Below, piece by piece: positions 62,140 through 64,000 of a DNA stretch of 64,000 nt. This DNA comes from Prorocentrum cordatum (taxonomy: Eukaryota > Sar > Dinophyceae > Prorocentrales > Prorocentraceae), in assembly GCA_963575745.1 (NCBI GenBank), contig CAUYUJ010000669.1, forward strand, positions 139,501-203,500, in the 5' to 3' direction. The notes beneath the pieces are model-generated. The model had not been told where the DNA came from, ran no database searches, and saw only the letters and a list, made by a program, of their open reading frames with translations. Made by a program: the position numbers and the translations under genes. Each line of letters opens with the position of its first letter. The first letter of the stretch is position 1.

Positions 62140-62592
62140 ATGGCCTCGCCCTGGCGTGAGATGTTCTGGATGCGCATAGAAGATGGCGCGGCAGAAAAAA
62201 GGAGGAGGCTCGAGGACGCCGCGCACGCGCTCGAGGACGACCCGCACGGCGCCCAGGGCAACGGGGACAGCTACGAGCTCATGGGGTGGATGGGCTCGCG
62301 CATGCACATATGCGCAGGACCTGAAGTACGGCGTGGATCGATGGCGTGGCCGGCGTCGACAGGGTCGAGCACGATCGAGGCCAAGGGCCAGGACGATGCG
62401 CCGACGACGCCGACGACGGAGATGATCAAGGCCAAGGGCGTCGCGACGCCGACGACGCCGACGACGGAGATGATCAAGGCCAAGGTCGCGACGCCGACGA
62501 CGGCGGGCACCGACTTCAAGGGCGACGTCGCAGCCGACGTCATCGAGATCGTGTCGAGCGCAGATGAGATCGAGAGCCCAGACGGTCTTTAG
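62140..62592 (+). CDS. Retroposed hypothetical gene behind relic spliced leader
   Basis: 150 codons from ATG 62140 (MASPWREMFWMRIEDGAAEK, GCCATGG context) to TAG 62590-62592, without an intron. A charged N-terminal helix (KRRRLEDAAHALEDDPHG) precedes two tandem copies of a 12-residue unit ATPTTPTTEMIK (about residues 87-115), then an acidic end (DVIEIVSSADEIESPDGL). The leader relic upstream indicates the locus arose by reverse transcription of a mature trans-spliced mRNA. The protein family is unknown. Whether this copy is functional or a processed pseudogene cannot be judged. Confidence 0.55.
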   Translation: MASPWREMFWMRIEDGAAEKRRRLEDAAHALEDDPHGAQGNGDSYELMGWMGSRMHICAGPEVRRGSMAWPASTGSSTIEAKGQDDAPTTPTTEMIKAKGVATPTTPTTEMIKAKVATPTTAGTDFKGDVAADVIEIVSSADEIESPDGL

Positions 62593-63240
62593 GGGGAGCG
62601 TGGCGCTGACCACGCGCTGTAGCGCAAGGGGAAAACTTCCACGATCATCGAGATCATCATCGGCCCCCCTATACTCGAGTTCGGGGGCACCGACAGATCT
62701 CAGAGCAGATCTGGGAGCTTCCGATTGAGTGTGATTCGTCAGGTTGGGAGGATATAGGAGGAAGAGGAAGATGAGGAGGAGGAAAGGAAGGAGGAGGATA
62801 ATGGGGAAGGGGAAGGAAGAGGAGGATGAGCAAGTGGGGGAGTGATCCGCGCCAGGCCGATATGGCAACTACGTCCTGCTCAACGCCTTCAGCATACTCC
62901 GCGCCTGAGCGCAATGGGACCCGCACTGCAGTTTCTAGGTTCGCATGCTTGTATGTGCACGCACACATGTTCACACTGTATGTGTATACATGGATATACG
63001 GATTTATACATGAGTGAATGCTCCACGTGCACGGTGCGCGTCAATGCTTGCTTGGAGTGCGGAGTTGGCCAATTGGGCTAGATCTTGATCGCCACTCGCC
63101 CGCCTCTTCGAGCCGCACCGCCTCGCAGCTCTGCGCTCCCAAGTGGTTCTGAGTAAGCCTGTCGACCGCAGTACGTTCTGACGATCGGCCAGCGCGCGCG
63201 TCGATTAGAAATGCATTGCCGTGGATTGCTTCCGCAGTCG
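62593..63240. other. Unassigned region
   Basis: GGA-rich patch at 62755-62830 and GTATACATG-type sequence at 62945-63015. No gene supported. Confidence 0.45.
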
Positions 63241-63251
63241 GGAGAACGAGA

Positions 63252-63291
<40 letters not shown>

Positions 63292-63355
63292 CACGAACCC
63301 AGTAGAGAGATAGAGAGGGGGAAACAGAGAGAGAGACAGGGAGGAGAGAGATACC

Positions 63356-63398
<43 letters not shown>

Positions 63399-63515
63399 AC
63401 ATCCATACGTATAGGCATACCCCATATGACGTGCCTGCGTGCATAAATAGCTCGAGGGGCGGGTAGAGGTACCAACGCACATATATTATATATACATATA
63501 TATACATATATGGGG
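63241..63515. repeat. (GA)n and (TA)n microsatellites
   Basis: GAGAGA at ~63255-63290 and 63305-63345. TATATA at ~63355-63395 and 63482-63512. Confidence 0.9.
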
Positions 63516-63559
63516 ATCAAGGTAGCAGCGCATGAAGTCGAGATAACATGCTTGTCAAG

Positions 63560-63690
63560 AACTTGTTGATGGACTCAGCGAGTTTTCAAGGGTGGCATCT
63601 TGTTGGCATGGCCGCGCGGTTTCAGGGGTGGCATCTTGATGGACTCAGCTCGGTTTCAAGGGTGGCATCTTGTTGGCATCTTGTTTCTCC
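63560..63690. repeat. ~50-bp direct repeats (TTTCAAGGGTGGCATCTTG)
   Basis: GTTTTCAAGGGTGGCATCTT, GTTTCAGGGGTGGCATCTTG and GTTTCAAGGGTGGCATCTTG occur at about 63581, 63619 and 63652, alternating with TTGATGGACTCAGC and TTGGCATGG/TTGGCATCTTG. The rest to 64000 shows no gene. Confidence 0.8.
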
Positions 63691-64000
63691 CGCTGAGTCT
63701 GGACCCTGTGTTCTTGTACTTGTCTGATCACCCACCCGCGCATGAGATCCGAGAAGGCTTCATAGGAAGCCGTATTCTCTCGAGAGTGCTTTGGGGAAGT
63801 CGACTCCCGAAGAAGTAGCAGCAGGCGAATGGGGCGCAACAGCATATAGAACAATATCGACGGCTGTGGAGGCATGCGGAGGAATGATGTTGGCCAGAAC
63901 ACGGGGAAGGGACAATGCTCATCCATGGGAGTCACCTTATATAGAGACCAGGCCTTAACCTTACGCCACCTCGCGATGATGTCGCATGCGTGTGCGTGTG

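Overview
The window looks like nuclear DNA of a dinoflagellate. Four things point that way: a degenerate copy of the dinoflagellate trans-spliced leader directly upstream of an ORF (62103-62123); non-LTR retroelements with an RNase H domain and CxxC tails; GC-rich reading frames broken up by long simple-sequence tracts; and dense tandem repeats and fold-back elements. No bacterial operons, rRNA, tRNA or CRISPR arrays are visible. The genus cannot be named from sequence alone.

Layout. 1-900: two tandem arrays. 1.8-4.9 kb: an unrecognised exon-like ORF and the C-terminal half of a C5-cytosine-methyltransferase-like protein. 5-8.8 kb: mostly non-coding, with two possible exons. 8.8-13.1 kb: exon-like blocks of a basic, RGG-rich zinc-binding protein, with one stop and one frameshift. 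13.1-17.2 kb: polypurine/polypyrimidine tracts, a CCAAGA-type array and an 11-copy ~105-bp array. 17.3-20.2 kb: a decayed LINE with RT, RNase H and CxxC remnants. 20.3-23.3 kb: microsatellites and a 78-bp array. 23.3-24.9 kb: a 5'-truncated LINE carrying an intact-looking RNase H domain. 25.6-26.0 kb: a Lys-rich/acidic exon.

26.456-32.985 kb is the clearest complete element: a tyrosine-recombinase (DIRS/PAT/Ngaro-like) retrotransposon. It has split direct repeats A1-body-B1-A2-B2. Its cargo is a Cys-Pro/membrane ORF, a gag-like ORF, RT-RNase H, a tyrosine recombinase and a C5-MTase-like domain. It sits inside one arm of a fold-back element. All junctions share GATG, and an uninterrupted relative at 39.15-39.30 kb shows what the empty site looked like.

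33.5-36.8 kb holds large degenerate arrays and an inverted repeat. 37.5-40.0 kb holds small Gly/Ala-rich exon-like pieces and further fold-back copies. 41.4-42.0 kb shows a fold-back element with a probable target-site duplication. 42.2-54.5 kb is a very long GC-rich, plus-strand coding tract that hops frames at C/G homopolymers. It encodes a membrane-anchored N-terminus, CCCH and zinc-ribbon motifs, a retropepsin-like domain, an SH3/Tudor-like motif, a Nudix-like box and a ubiquitin-interacting-motif match. No RT was found in it. It is the best candidate for an undescribed element or gene. It ends in a hairpin and GGATTGA repeats.

54.7-56.2 kb is a tandem array with alternating CG tracts. 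56.3-64 kb is microsatellite-rich, with two host-like genes: a KRPA/acidic nuclear-type protein (59.4-61.1 kb) and a retroposed, relic-spliced-leader gene (62.14-62.59 kb).

Many frames break at C or G runs. Homopolymer errors in the assembly are therefore a live alternative to genuine decay throughout.
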